DNA of 64,000 nt, from NCBI GenBank assembly GCA_008638375.1, contig CM018051.1:12801369-12865368 (forward strand), in the 5' to 3' direction. Positions within the stretch are counted from its first letter, which is position 1, and every line of letters starts with the position of its first letter. The position numbers and the translations under genes are program-made. The notes beneath the pieces are model-generated. The model was given only the letters and a program-made list of their open reading frames with translations. It had not been told where the DNA came from and ran no database searches. This document shows positions 47,223-59,570 of this stretch, in pieces. Source of the stretch: Nyssa sinensis. Taxonomy: Eukaryota > Streptophyta > Magnoliopsida > Cornales > Nyssaceae.

Positions 47223-50200
47223 TTATTGATAGTATTTTCTCAAGTGTTCTATATTCCAAAGCCTAGGTACAAGTTTTCCCGCCATATCTTCGAACCAGTA
47301 CATAGTAGGTCTGACAATCTTTGTTTCCATGTATAGGCCTTCCTAGTTGGGTGAAAGCTTTCCCATGGTAGGATCCTTAGTGTTCGGGAATGCTCTTCTT
47401 AAGATGAGATCCCCGAGCTGGAAGCTAAGAGGCCTTAGTCCTTGTTTGGAGCTATTGGCCATCTTGTGCTGGTATGCCTCCATCTTGATTCTGGCATGAT
47501 CTCTCATTTCTTCAAGTAGATCCAACCCTTCTACAAGTTGCTGGTCATTGATCTGTTGGTCAAAAGCGTCCGTCCTTAAGGTCGACATGCCAATTTCAAC
47601 AAGAATTACTGCTTTCGAGCCGTAAGCAAGTGACAATGGGGTTTCAGAGGTTGGTGTTCTTCTTATAGTTATGTATACCCAAAGCACGCCAAGGAGCTTT
47701 TCAACCCATCTTCCCTTGGTATCTTCCAACCTTTTTTTAATGGCATCAAGAATCATGCGATTGGTAACCTCGGCTCGGGGGTGTCCTAGCGAAGCGAAAA
47801 GATGGCTGATGTGCAGGTCTTCACAAAATTTTTTGAAAATCTTGCAAGCAAACTGCGTACCGTTGTCTGAAATGATGATGTGAGGTATACCGAACCTGCA
47901 AACTATATTCTTCCATGTGAAGTTCTACACTTCCAGTTCCATGATATGAGTTAAGGGCTTGACCTCCGCCCACTTGGAGAAGTAGTCAATGGCGACCAGA
48001 AGGTATCTTCTGTTTGGAATGGCTTTTGGTAGTGGCCCCACCATGTCCATCCCTTACTGAGCGAAGAGCCATGGGCTGGCAATAGGTATGAGCTCATGGT
48101 GGGGCTGGTGCTGGTATGAGGCGAACTGTTGGCATTTGTCACACTTTTGGACATACTCCTTGGCTTGTTTTAACATGCCGGGCCAATAGTAGCCCTGCGT
48201 TAAGGCTCGGTGGGCTATGGTCCTGCCACCATTATGGTTGCCGTAGATTCCTTCGTGTATTTCTGCCAAAACATATTGAGATTCTTCTGGAGCCAAGCAC
48301 CGCAGTAGGGGCTGAAAGTAGGATCTTCGATAGAGTTTTCCATTTAGGACCAAGTACCGAGCTGCCCTAATTTGAATTCTTCGGGCTTGGTTCTTGTTTT
48401 CTGGGAGCTAGCGCTCTTTAATATATTGGAGGATGGGAGTCGTCTAGTTTTGAGTCTGCTTGGAAACCTGGGAAGACTGTATCTCCTCAATGTTTGGCCT
48501 TGGTTGATGAGGGATCTTTAGAGTTGAATCTCCTTCTGGTCTGAGATGGGAAGCCATGTTTGCTAAAGCGTCCGCTCTAAAGTTCGGATCTATCTCGATT
48601 TTTTGGATGGTAAATCCATGGAAGGAGCGTTTCAACAGATCCACCAGTTCTGAGTATCAGAGCATTCTTTCATTTTTGACAGCAAATTCTCCCAGGACTT
48701 GGCTTACCACTAGTTGGGAGTCGAAAAAAACTTTGAGATTTTGGGCCTCGTACTCCATTGCTAACATTATCCTAAGGATCAGGGCTTCGTATTCAGCTTC
48801 GTTGTTGGAAGCTCTGAATCCCAAGCTTACTGCCTTTTCTACCACTAGCCCCTCAAGGGATTGTAACACCATGCCGACGCCGGACCCCCGGTCCGTGGAT
48901 GACCCATCAGGTGTAAAGTTGCCATACAGCGGGGCTACTACCAAACTGTGCCTTATCTTGTAGTTCTGGAGTGAACTCGATGACAAAATCTGCCAATGCT
49001 TGCCCTTTGATGGAGGTTCATGTATGTAGGATATATCAAACTCTCCCAGCTCCACAAACCACTTGACTAGGCGCCCAAAGACCTCAAACTTCTACAGTAC
49101 CGACCTCAGTGGATAGGCGGTCGATATCTCGATTGGATGTGCCTAGAAGTAAGGTCTAAGCTTCCAGGCAAAGATTATTAGAGCGAAGACTAGCTTTTCA
49201 ATCTCTGGATACCTTTTTTTCGTGTCTAGAAGTGCTCTACTTACGTAAAATACGGGCTTCTGGACCCCTCTATCCTGTCTGACCAGCACAGAGCTGACGG
49301 CATTTTCTAAGATCACAAGATAGAGGAGTAGCATTTCTCCCTAGATTGGCTTTGAAAGGAACTCGGGGGAGGATAGGTACTGCTTCAGTTCTTGAAAGGC
49401 CTTCTCACATTCTTCGGACCACTGTAGAGCCTTATTCCCCCTCAGGGCTTTAAAGAATGGGAGGCAGCGATTGGTGGACTTAGAGATGAATCTGTTCAGA
49501 GCTGCAATCCTCCCATTCAAGGCTTGGATATCTTTCTTGGTCTTTGGTGATTCCAGCTCAATTAAAGCTTTTATCTGCATAGGGTCTGCTTCAATACCCC
49601 TCTAGGAACCTAAGAAACCCAAGAACTTCCCTTTGGTTACACCAAAGGTGCATTTCAAAGGATTTAGCTTTATCATGTGCTGTTTCAGGATATCGAATGC
49701 TTGACTTAGATGTTGGATGTGGCTGCTTTTCTGTAGACTTTTGACTAACACGTCATCTATATAGACCTCCATTGTATCCCCAATCAGAAGGCCGAACATC
49801 TTATTCACCAGTCGTTGATAGGTAGCCCCGGCATTCTTCAATCCGAACAACATCACTCTATAGCAATAAAGACCTCATTCGGATATGAAAGCTGTCTTCT
49901 CCTGATCTGGAGGGTACATCTGGATTTGGTTGTATCTTGAGTAGGCGTCCATGAAACTCATGAGCTCGTGTCTTGCTGTGGCGTCAACCAGCTGGTCTAT
50001 CCTCGAAAAGGAAAAGCTATCCTTAGGACAGACCTTATTGAGGTCTGTGTAGTTGACGCAGACCCTCTACTTACCATTTTTCTTCTTAACAAGAACGGTA
50101 TTGGCTAGCCATTCTGGATAAAATACCTCTCTTATCATCTTAACCTCCAACAACCTCTACACTTCTTCATTAATGATCTGATGGCGCTCTGGAGCAAAGG

Positions 50201-52892
50201 TCCTTATTTTCTGTCTTATAGAAGGATGGTCGGGATCAGTCATTAGCTTGTGGGTGATAAGGTCGGGATCTATCCCTTCCATATCTTTATTTTCCCAAGC
50301 AAACACCGAGAGGTTGTTTTTCAGGAATTCCACCATCTCTTTTTGCTCGGAGGGTGACAGGTCTGAGCCGATTTGCAAGTGTTGCCCTCCTTCTTTAGTG
50401 CTGACGAACACTTTGATAGGGTCCCTCATTGGCTTAGCTCTGTTGTCCCATCCTCTAGGACTTAGAGGTTCATCTGTTCAAGAAAGGCAAGCTTCTGTCT
50501 CATGAAGATGGGAAAGGTTTGGGCTTCTATCTTCATGAGAGTACTTTGATTGCTATTTGGGGGCCTTTTCTTTAAGTGCGAGAGCGTGGAACTCTCTGGC
50601 TATTGGCTGGCACCATTTGATGGAATAGACCACATTGTTGTGCACATACTTCAGGCATTGGTGGAGGGTCGAGGTGACCGCTCCCATTTGGTGAAACCAG
50701 GGCCTTTCGATGATTACATTTTAAAGAGACTTGGAATCCAGAACCATATATTCTGAGATTACGGTCTTCTGGCCGTCTCTCTGTCCTGTTGTTGTGGGAA
50801 GGTCAATCCTCCCCAACGGAGTGCTGAGTTTCCCGTCGAATCCTGCCATTATTGCGGTGGTGGCTTTGACGTCGTTTGGGTCTAGCTTCATTTGTTTGAG
50901 GGGATCATAGAACAACATGTTGGCAGAGCTATCTGTATTAACCAAAATCCTCCGTATTTCAAAATTCACAATTTTGAGCGAGATAACGAGGGCATCATTG
51001 TAAGGACAGTGCACCCCCACGAGATCTTGCTCTGAGAACAAGATCTCAGGTAGTGGCTTCAGTCTTCTCTCGACAGCGGAGATCTGGAGGATGTTGGGAG
51101 TAGTTCTGGCCTCCCGAGCATACCGTTTTCTTGTCCGGTTAGACATTCTTGTGGTGGGGCTATCAGTGTGGAGGACGAAGATGACTTGGTTGTTCTACTG
51201 TTGTGGCTCATTCCGTCCATCTCTCTGTTTTGGCCTCTGTTCCTGCCTCCTTTGTTGCGGCCTGTCATTACGGGGGTTTTGCCTCCCATCTTGTCTGACA
51301 AGCTCGCGCAATTGCCCTCGCTTGATGAGTTGCTCAATCTCCTGTTTGAGGGCTCTGCGTTCATCGATAGTGTGCCTATGATCCCTGTGGAAGTCGCAGT
51401 ATTTGCTTTGGTCCCTGTTGTCGGGATTGCTTTTTATTGGAGCTGGCCACCTCAGATCTTCACGGGCTTGTACCTGTCGAAGTATGTGGGTTAGGGAAGT
51501 ATTCAGAGTAGTGAACGTGCCATACCTTCCGGTGTTATTGCTGTTTGGGGCTCTAGATGTCGTTCTTTTATCAGGACTTCTGACCCTCTTTTTGTTTGCA
51601 CCGGAGTCCTTCTTATGATCATCCTTCTGGGCTTGCTCTTTTAGTTTTTGAGAGGTGATCTTTGCTTCCTCCAAGTTGATGTATTTTTTGGCTCGTTCCA
51701 TAAGAGATGCCATGTCACAGGAAGGCTTTTTGTTAATGAATCCCGGAAGCCCCCCAGAGCTAAACCAAAGGTCAATCCAGCCACAAGGAAGCTCGGATTG
51801 CAATCCGTGATCTCTGTGAGTTCAGCATCGAAGCATGCGATATACTCTCTAAGCGATTCTCCCTTGGATTATTTTATGTTTAGTAGGAACTCTGGTCCTT
51901 TTCTTAGCCTCCTACTTGTCATAAATCGATCAAGGAACTGTCTGCTGAGCTCATAAAAGTTGGTGACGGAGTTTTGAGGGAGGCTATGAAACCATTTCAG
52001 AGCCGTGCCCTTGAGACTGTTCACAAAGGTGCAACACATGAAGGCATTCGTGGCTCTATGCAATGCCATGGTATGTTGGTAATGAGAAAGATGGTCCCCT
52101 AGGTCCCCAGACCCATCATACAGAGTGAACTTTGGGACACTGAACTTCTTTGGCGGCTCTTCGGCCATTATGGCAAGAGTGAACGGCATAGTGAACCTAC
52201 CGAGCAGCCTTGCTAGCTCATCCTACTCTGGAGGAAAGTAAGTACCTTTAGTAACTGCGGTATGGTTCATATAGTCTGCCACTTCTTCGACTCACCTAGG
52301 GCCTCTGGGTCGCGTCGGTTGGTCATATCAACCAACCTCAGTCCCTATCTGGATAGGACGATCCTATCCCATAGTAGGGAGAGGATATCAATTGTCCTGG
52401 ATTGGGAGACCGGTGCCGTGTAGGTCTGAAACTCATACGGCACTGGGTTTGCCCTTGAGGCTGCTAGAGTCGGAACCCTTGTGGTACTTTGGTAGTGGAC
52501 AGTCGGATTGAAGGTCGTATCACCCTACCGGCGGCGGCTGATGGCTGGGGATCTCCTCCTACGTGAGTGGTGCCATAGGGGTGCACCGACTAAACGTTCG
52601 GAACTTCAGCGGGAGGTTCTCCGCCCATGGTGGTGGCAAAAGGTTGAACCCCCTCATCAGCGACGTTGGGGGGGAGGATGAGTGGAGTTGCTCCGAGGGC
52701 CTTGGGTAAGTAATGCTAGAGTTCAAGAAATGGAAAAAAATGCTCTTGCATCATGTTCATCTGTTGCTGGACTCGATCGAGTTGCCGTTGCATGGGGTCA
52801 GACGTTTGTCCCCTTCCTCTACCGGCCGGCGGTTGGTTTGAAGGGTTCTAAGGATTTTGAGTATTCTTTTTAGGACGAAGGTAGGGAGCCAT
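47223..52892 (-). pseudogene. gag-pol of the Ty3/gypsy element (broken by stops)
   Basis: On the minus strand gag starts at ATG 52892 (MAPYLRPKKN). The gag core follows at 52189-51869 (TLYDGSGDLGDHLSHYQ, ALKWFHSLP) and a basic gag tail at 51600-51195. Protease is at 51146-50721, where the active site reads NTDSSAN instead of the usual DTGSSA. Reverse transcriptase is at 50429-49600, with LFGLKNAGATYQ and an intact YIDD box near 49760. RT-linked RNase H is at 49580-49143 and a second, archaeal-type RNase H at 49055-48657 (PDGSSTDRGSG, NNEAEYEALI, DSQLVV). Integrase spans 48353-47343, with an H-H-C-C zinc finger (YWPGML, CDKCQQF), and the end (LWNIEHLRKYY) has its stop at 47225-47223. At least five nonsense codons break the frame, several of them plain C-to-T type changes. 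Confidence 0.88.
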
Positions 52893-52954
52893 GGTCCTTC
52901 GGTAAGAAAGACGGAGAAGTTTTTTGTAACAAAGAAAACTTAGCAATAACAATT

Positions 52955-52980
52955 TCTCGTTCCTACAGACGACGCCAAAC
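52955..52980 (-). other. Primer-binding-site region of the Ty3/gypsy element
   Basis: Directly inside the 5' LTR the minus strand reads 'agtttggcgtcgtctgtagg', the usual place and style (TTTGGCG..GTCTGT.GG) of primer-binding sites in plant Tat-like elements. I do not assign the tRNA. Confidence 0.5.
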
Positions 52981-53500
52981 TAATGTTGCACTTTCTGATC
53001 AATGGGGGCTCCGCTCTTCTTCGCCTATGAACACTCAAAGAAAGAGATCATAAGGCCATCGGTTTGGTTCCGACGGTAGCTGCTCCGATGATAAAGTCAA
53101 TAAACTGAATTGAAAATACTAAAATTGAAAGTAATTGAATGATTGTAATTGAAAAAGTGCACTTTAAGGTTTAATTTATAGGCTGCGGCTTCCTAAGTTG
53201 ATTAGGATTTGGAGTCGTGAAAGTAGGGATTTGATCTCATCGAAGAATGACAGTTTCCATGTTGAGTACTGTTTCCTTATCCTTAGATCGGTAGGGTGTT
53301 TAAGGCAGTAATGAGCTCGGGACCCCCTTATGCGTGTTCGTAGTTCCTTTTGAGTTGGAGATAGGTCTGAAGGTTGCATAAGCTTCCGATCTATGAGCTC
53401 TGAATGCCATACGCTTAAACCTACTATGGAGGACGAACTTTGGCTGTTCGGAATGTACACGTGTCATGTGGAGACTGGTTTGTCGTTTCATGGTATATCA
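52981..53500 (-). repeat. 5' LTR of the Ty3/gypsy element
   Basis: Partner of 43008-43509. In element orientation it starts TGATATACCATG and ends with GCAACATTA. It carries an extra 'gagtcgtgaaagtag' near 53213 that the other LTR lacks. Confidence 0.9.
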
Positions 53501-53865
53501 AAACTATACATGTATCATCATGAAATTGTAAGAGCTTATTAATAGAACTATTACAAATACATTTATCATGACGAATTGTTCAAAAAAAATTTAAAAACTT
53601 TTTTGTTTGAAACAGATATGTACGAAAAAAAATTTGTGCGAGTTTTATGCATATTTTTCATGTTATAAATATACGAATTTAAACATGCAAATAGATATCA
53701 TATAAGTGAACCACAACCATTAAGGTTCTAATATCAATAAAGAAAAAGTAACATAATAACCAAGTATAAATCCGAGTTACTTCTTGTAATTTGGATTCAT
53801 AGAAACGGAAGTAGAAGAACTTGTAATTTGTGTTACCATCTTTCTTGAATCACGAACATTGTAGT
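53501..53865. other. AT-rich spacer, nothing recognised
   Basis: 365 bp between the Ty3/gypsy element and the TRIM-like multimer, with no coding match or repeat signature. Confidence 0.6.
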
Positions 53866-55574
53866 TGTCACAATCCATTCCCGACTAGTACAATATTGTC
53901 CGCTTTGGGCCCATACCCGTATAGCTTTGTTCCTCATGGGCTATAGCCCATGAAAACACGTTCTAGATGCGACATCACGAAGGGGCGAGGCCCTAAAGAC
54001 AGGTCTCGGTCTAGGAACAAAGCCTTGAGAGGGATGGTGGTGCATCCGCACCTCAAAGAAGACAATATTGTGGGTAAAGGCCCAGTCCGCTACGTAACTC
54101 TGACACAACGCATTTTTATGGGTCATAGCCCATGAGGAATAAAGCCTTGCGGGTATGGGCCCAAAGCGGACAATATGGCACTAGTCAGGAACGGATCGTG
54201 ACAATGGTATCAGAGCGAGCCCCAGCCGAAAGTGTGCCACGAGGATGTGGGCTTCCGAAAGGGGGGTGGATACGAGAGGATCACGAAGGGGCAAGGCCTT
54301 GAAGGTGGGTCTTGGTGTCCCACATCGCCTAGGGAAGGGTGAGCAAAGGTGCTTATAAGAGCGAGCCCTCCTAACTAGTACAACGCGTTCTAAGTGCGAG
54401 ATCACGAAGGGGCAAAGCCTTGAAGGCAGGTCTCGGTTTAGGAACAAAGCCTTGAGAGGGATGGCGGTGCGTCCGAGCCTCAAAGAGGACAATATTGTGG
54501 ATAGAGGCCCAGTCCGCTACGTAACTTTGACACAACGCGTTTTCATGGGCCATAGCCCATAAGGAACAAAATCGTGCGGGTATGGGCCCAAAGCGAACAA
54601 TATTGTACTAGTCAGGAAGGAATCGTGACAATGGTATCAGAGCCTATGAGGAACGAATTCGTGCGAGTATGGGCCCAAAGCAGACAATATTGTACTAGTA
54701 GGGAACGGATTGTGACAATGGTATCAGAGCGAGCCCCAATCGAAAGTGTACCACGAGGACGTGGGCTCCCGAAAGGGGGGGTGGATATGCGAGGATCACG
54801 AAGGGGCGAGGCCCTAAAGGCAAGTCTCGGTGTCCCACATCGCCTGGGGAAGGGTGAGCAAAGGTGCTCATAAGAGCGAGCCCTCCTAACTAGTACAACG
54901 TGTTCTAGATGCGAGATCACAAAGGGGCAAGGCCCTAAAGGCAGGTCTCGGTCTAAGAACAAAGCTTTGAGAGGGATGGCGGTGCGTCCGCTCCTCAAAG
55001 AGGATAATATTGTGGGCAGAGGCCCAGTCTGCTGCGTAACTCTGACACAACGCGTTCTAGATGCGAGATCACGAAGAGGTGAGGCCCTAAAGGCAAGTCT
55101 CGATCTAGGAACAAAGCCTTGAGAGGGATGGCGGTGCATCCGCGCCTCAAAGAGGACAATATTATGGGTAGAGGCCCAGTCCGCTGCGTAACTCTGACAC
55201 AACGCGTTTTCATGGGCCATAGCTCATGAGGAACAAAGCCTTGCGGGTTTGGGCCCAAAATGGACAATATTGTACTAGCTGAGAACGGATTGTGATAATG
55301 GTATCAGAGCTGAACTCCAGCCGGAAGTGTGCCACGAGGACGTGGGCTCCCGAAAGGGGGGTGGATATGTGAGATCCCGAAGGGGCGTGGCCTTGAAGGC
55401 AGGTCTCAGTATCGCACATTGCCTGGGGAAGGGGAAAGCAATGTGCTTATTAGTAAGCAGGCCCCTCTAACTAGCATAACGTGTTTTCATGGGCCATAGC
55501 CCATGAGGAACAAAGCCGTGTGGGTATGGGCTCAAAATGGACAATATTGTACTAGCCGGGAACGGATTGTGATA
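53866..55574 (+). mobile_element. Multimeric TRIM-like LTR element with palindromic ends and a 5-bp target duplication
   Basis: The block starts TGTCACAATCC and ends GGATTGTGATA. About 95 bp at each end are inverted copies of one another, and gtagt flanks both sides (53861-53865 and 55575-55579). Inside, the tRNA-Met-type primer site TGGTATCAGAGC occurs at 54205, 54632, 54719 and 55299, each right after an LTR-like end (GTGACA or GTGATA). Three of the four are followed by a short internal stretch with a CGAAAGGGGG purine tract. Using A for the terminal part, B for the 'cgttctagatgcgagatcac' part and I for the primer-site part, the order is roughly A-inverted, B, A, I, B, A, I-fragment, A, I, B, B, A, I, A. 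There is no coding capacity. The many open frames here are shadows of the repeat. Confidence 0.75.
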
Positions 55575-56324
55575 GTAGTCATAGAATTCATTAATAGAAC
55601 GACTTCTAAGGTCGTCTATGAATTTCTACCATCCAAGATCATGGTTCCTAGATGGTAACTCAATAGATAATTATAGAGAAAGAAACTAGAAGGGTAGAGA
55701 AATGTATTGTCTCCGCTTTAATTTATGTAGAATATATTACATATATATTAGAAAGTAGTTTTTCACACCAAGTTGGAATAAGACTCCCAAAAAAATAGAA
55801 CTATATCTCAAATAAATAATAACTAATCTTTTCTTATCTCTCAAACTAACCCATGGGCCCATGTGGATGCATTACAGGTTATGAGTTCGGACCAAACCCA
55901 TGTTTCTAACACTTACAGTAATTCTAAAATCAATATCTTTATTTTCGAGATAACATGTGCACTACATTAAGAATTATAGGCTTGTTTGATGTCAAAACAT
56001 TGATCAAACTCATACAAAAGGGTTTTCAAATAAGTTTGTTTGTATAAGTTGTTGCCCTTGCTCTTTCATCACAACCAACACAGCCTTTGTCCTATGATCA
56101 ATATCAATAGAATTTTTTACTCTGCCTCCACCAATTGTCATCAACTAACGCAGAACGAAAAACGAAAAATATCAAAGGAATCGAATACGTCGAATTCTTT
56201 GAAATCCAAATAATATGGGGATTACTCACCTCAAACAAAAAAATAAATTTCAAAAATTTGAAATTAAATATTATTGATAAAAAAATTAACCATAGAAATC
56301 TATTACATCATATTTAGAGAGTTG

Positions 56325-56865
56325 AAATACTATTTTTTTGAATAAAAAAACATAACTCATATTCTTATCCTAATCCTAACAAAATAAAGACTTATATTTT
56401 AAATTTAAAATAAAAATAAAAATAACCGAGGTAGATTTAAATTTAAAAAATTAAAATCTTATAATAATTGTAAAACCAATATCCTTGTTATTAAATCATA
56501 AATTATAACATTGTTTGATGTCAAAAGATTGATCAAACGCAAACAAATTAATTCTCAAATGAGATTTTTATCTTTAAAATGTATCACTAATGAAAAAAAA
56601 ATTATAAAACAACAAGACAAAAAGGAAAACCGAGAAGAATATCTAAATGATGTGGTAGCAATATTTTCAATATATATTTTGATAATGAAGTTATGAGTTT
56701 TTACATTATTGTAAGAGTTATCAATTTCAAGCAGCTGTAAAAGGGATTTATGTGACTGTAAAGCTACTTTCAAATTTTCAATCATATATCCTAAATAGTG
56801 ACACTGAAACGCAATTAATTGAAAGTTTGGAATTATCATAACACTTTTTTACTTCAAGTCAATAT
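56325..56865 (+). repeat. AT-rich repeat, copy 2 of the family at 40840-41630
   Basis: It matches copy 1 from 'cattcttatcttaatcct' to the 'cttcaagtcaatag' region in order and strand, then diverges. Confidence 0.8.
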
Positions 56866-57026
56866 TTTTACAAGAGACTATGTGAGAGCAAAGTGTCATC
56901 CCTCCGGGAATCTATCTGAATTCTTTTTTTTGGCCCAATAATTGGCCCAATAATGGACCCACTTGTATCCGACAATAACTTTTGATGAGAAATTTGGAAC
57001 CTTGCTTGGTGTTGCTTAGCTAGCAT

Positions 57027-57290
57027 ACACCAATAGACCAAGAACTTGCTTACCAAGCATTGAATAGGGATTGGATAGTACAACTACCACTGTCCAATAT
57101 TCACCGGCAAACCTAATCCATAAAAAAGTTAAAAGGGTCCCCCCAATAGTCCAGTGCTGGTGGGGTCCATATGGAAGAACTGATGACGACCTCGACCAGG
57201 AACTTGCTAACCAAGCAATGAATAGGGATTCGATAGTACAATCATCACCAGCAAACCTAATCCATGGTAAAAGTTCAAAGGAAAGTTTAC
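57027..57290 (+). repeat. Local duplication, offset about 165 bp
   Basis: The phrases 'gaacttgcttaccaagcatt', 'gaatagggattggatagtac' and 'gcaaacctaatccat' occur at 57038-57125 and, with small changes, at 57200-57288. Confidence 0.8.
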
Positions 57291-57643
57291 CATCACTATT
57301 TTTTTTTTTTTGAAGTATCTCGAAGTTATTTCGATAATTTTATCAACCCAATGAATCCTAAATCTTGTTGGATATTTGAAAAATACTCAAATTACAATAA
57401 AATATTTTAAATATTACAAGTAATTCTAGCATATTTATAAAATTTTTGAATTATATATTCCAAACAGTTAAATAATTGGAATTCATATTTTTATATTTTT
57501 ATCATCTTACTTCTTTTACTCAAAATATATCTTATTTTTTAAAAAAAATATTAATAAGATTTTTCTATTAACTCTCAAATTACAAATAACTTCAATGCTA
57601 AATAATTATCCAACATATTTATTTCTAAAGGAGCCTCTCCAAT

Positions 57644-57674
<31 letters not shown>

Positions 57675-58744
57675 CACTTTACCTTCAAGAATTACATAAT
57701 AGATAAAATGAAATATGCTTTTGATGTAACTCGAATTAGAAACCTTTTAGTAATACAATCCTTTATTTTCAAGATCATATCAGTTAAACTAACTCAGAGA
57801 TTGACTTAACAATTTCTAGGTTGATCAATGGCGAATGTAGGGAAAACAGAGGCAGGAGATTTAGATATTATAATTTTTATCACTAATTTTGTTAAAAAAT
57901 TTTAACAAAATAAGTCATTCCCAAAATTTTGTTATATATTCACACAAATTCTCTAAATTTTCGTACATTCAAGTTGACCCCTCCCAAAAATGTAGATACT
58001 ATATTTTTGTAAAACTAGGTTTGAAAGTAACACTAAAACAGAATTCATTTCATAAGAACAAAAAATAGAAAGAACTTGAAACAATAAGAAATAGTGAGGT
58101 ACTATGTTAGTTTGATGGTAGTTTAATATAGTACTCCTATCCCGATCATTCTTTTCTAGTCGTATGATCCATTTTATGTATGTGGAAAGTGATGCAGAGA
58201 ACTTAGTACTCAACCTATATGGATGAGTAGGAGATGTTGGACATTGGGTCATGTAGACCCGAGTCTATTTGGCTTCTACAAGATTTGTTAGGATCGTGAT
58301 AATTATGATAAGGGTTTATATGTGGTTAAAACTCTTATTCATTTTAATTGATTTAACCAACTTAGATATTATCACGTAAGTCTTGCAATTATTCCATTAG
58401 TTGTGGTCATGGGATATAAACATATACACATTGGTTAAGCGTAAGTAATTCATCAATGTGTAGTCTCCCAAATGATCACGTGAGGTTTTCTGTGATGCTC
58501 TCTCTTAGGTAACCATTATAGTACCCTTGGTCTTGGATCATGAAAATATATAAGCGACTCGATATTATAGCAGTCCTATTTGACAAGGAGGATCTCTTGT
58601 TGCGTTTTAAGGATTTTCGTGGTGTTCTAAAAAAACTCGTAATAGAAGTCGCATCTTTCGCTTCTGCTTTTACTTCTATTATTCTTGATCCAAAGAGGTA
58701 ATTGGGTTAACACTCATTTGTGTTGTTTTATGTATTTCCATCAA

Positions 58745-59088
58745 GAGAGTTAGAATACTACTATTTTGAATAAAAAATCATAATTCATACTCATATCTTA
58801 ATCCTAATAAAATAAAGACTCTTATTTTAAATTAAAAAAATAAAAATAGTCAAATTGAGATAAATTCAAATTTGAAAAATTTAAAATAATTTTAAAACTA
58901 ATATCTTTATTACTACATCATAAATTATAACATTGTTTGATGTCAAAACATTGATCAAACACAAACAAATTAATTTTTAAATGAGATTTTTATTTTTAAA
59001 ATGTATCATTAATGAAGAAAAATTATAAGATAACAAGACAAAAAGGAAAATCGACAAGAATATCTAAATGATGTGATAGCAATATTTT

Positions 59089-59126
<38 letters not shown>

Positions 59127-59570
59127 ATCATGAAGTTATGAATTTTGGCATTATTGTAAGGGTTGTCAATTTCAGGCAGCTGTAAAGGAAATTCATGTGG
59201 CCGTGGACCTACTTTCAAATTTTTAATTATTTATCCTAGACAGTGACACTGAAATGCAATTAATTGGGAGGTTTGAAATCACTCTAACAATTTTTTTTTA
59301 CTTCAAGTCAATAGAACCAAAAATTATAAAATTCAATCCCCTTTAGCAGGGTCACTTCAGTTTTAAAATGATATCACCTAATTGTCATTACATTAAAAAA
59401 AAATCATTAAATTCATTTTTAACAATGAAAAATGTTAATTTTTCATTTAATTCCCAATTTTAATAAAGAAATTAATTAAAATATTGGAATAAAACCATTT
59501 TAAGATTTAAAAATGTAATCAAATAAAAATTTAGTTTCCAAAATTTCAATTATGTTTCACAATATATATT
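58745..59570 (+). repeat. AT-rich repeat, copy 3 of the family at 40840-41630
   Basis: Nearly the full length of copy 1, with an (AT)n expansion at about 59091-59124 in the middle. It runs directly into the repeat of 36950-37310. Confidence 0.85.

Larger units (their letters stand above)
43008..53500 (-). mobile_element. Ty3/gypsy LTR retrotransposon, Tat-like organisation, full length but decayed
   Basis: In minus direction the element is laid out as 5' LTR (52981-53500), primer-site region, gag, protease, RT, RNase H, second RNase H, integrase (47223-52892), an 84-bp tandem array (46518-47200), an antisense extra ORF (43967-45878) and 3' LTR (43008-43509). RNase H duplication plus an extra ORF between pol and the 3' LTR is known from the Tat/Ogre branch of plant Ty3/gypsy elements. 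Total length is about 10.5 kb. LTR divergence and many stops indicate an old, immobile copy. Confidence 0.88.
55580..58744. other. AT-rich region, repeats only
   Basis: Contains repeat copy 2 (56325-56865), a local duplication (57027-57290), an (AT)n run at 57645-57672 and unassigned sequence at 57300-58740. No coding family was recognised. Confidence 0.5.

Noticed and set aside
54612..55220. Minus-strand frame of 202 codons, and other long frames at 54-55.4 kb
   Set aside because: They lie wholly in the TRIM-like multimer, repeat their own peptide with each unit, and match no protein family.
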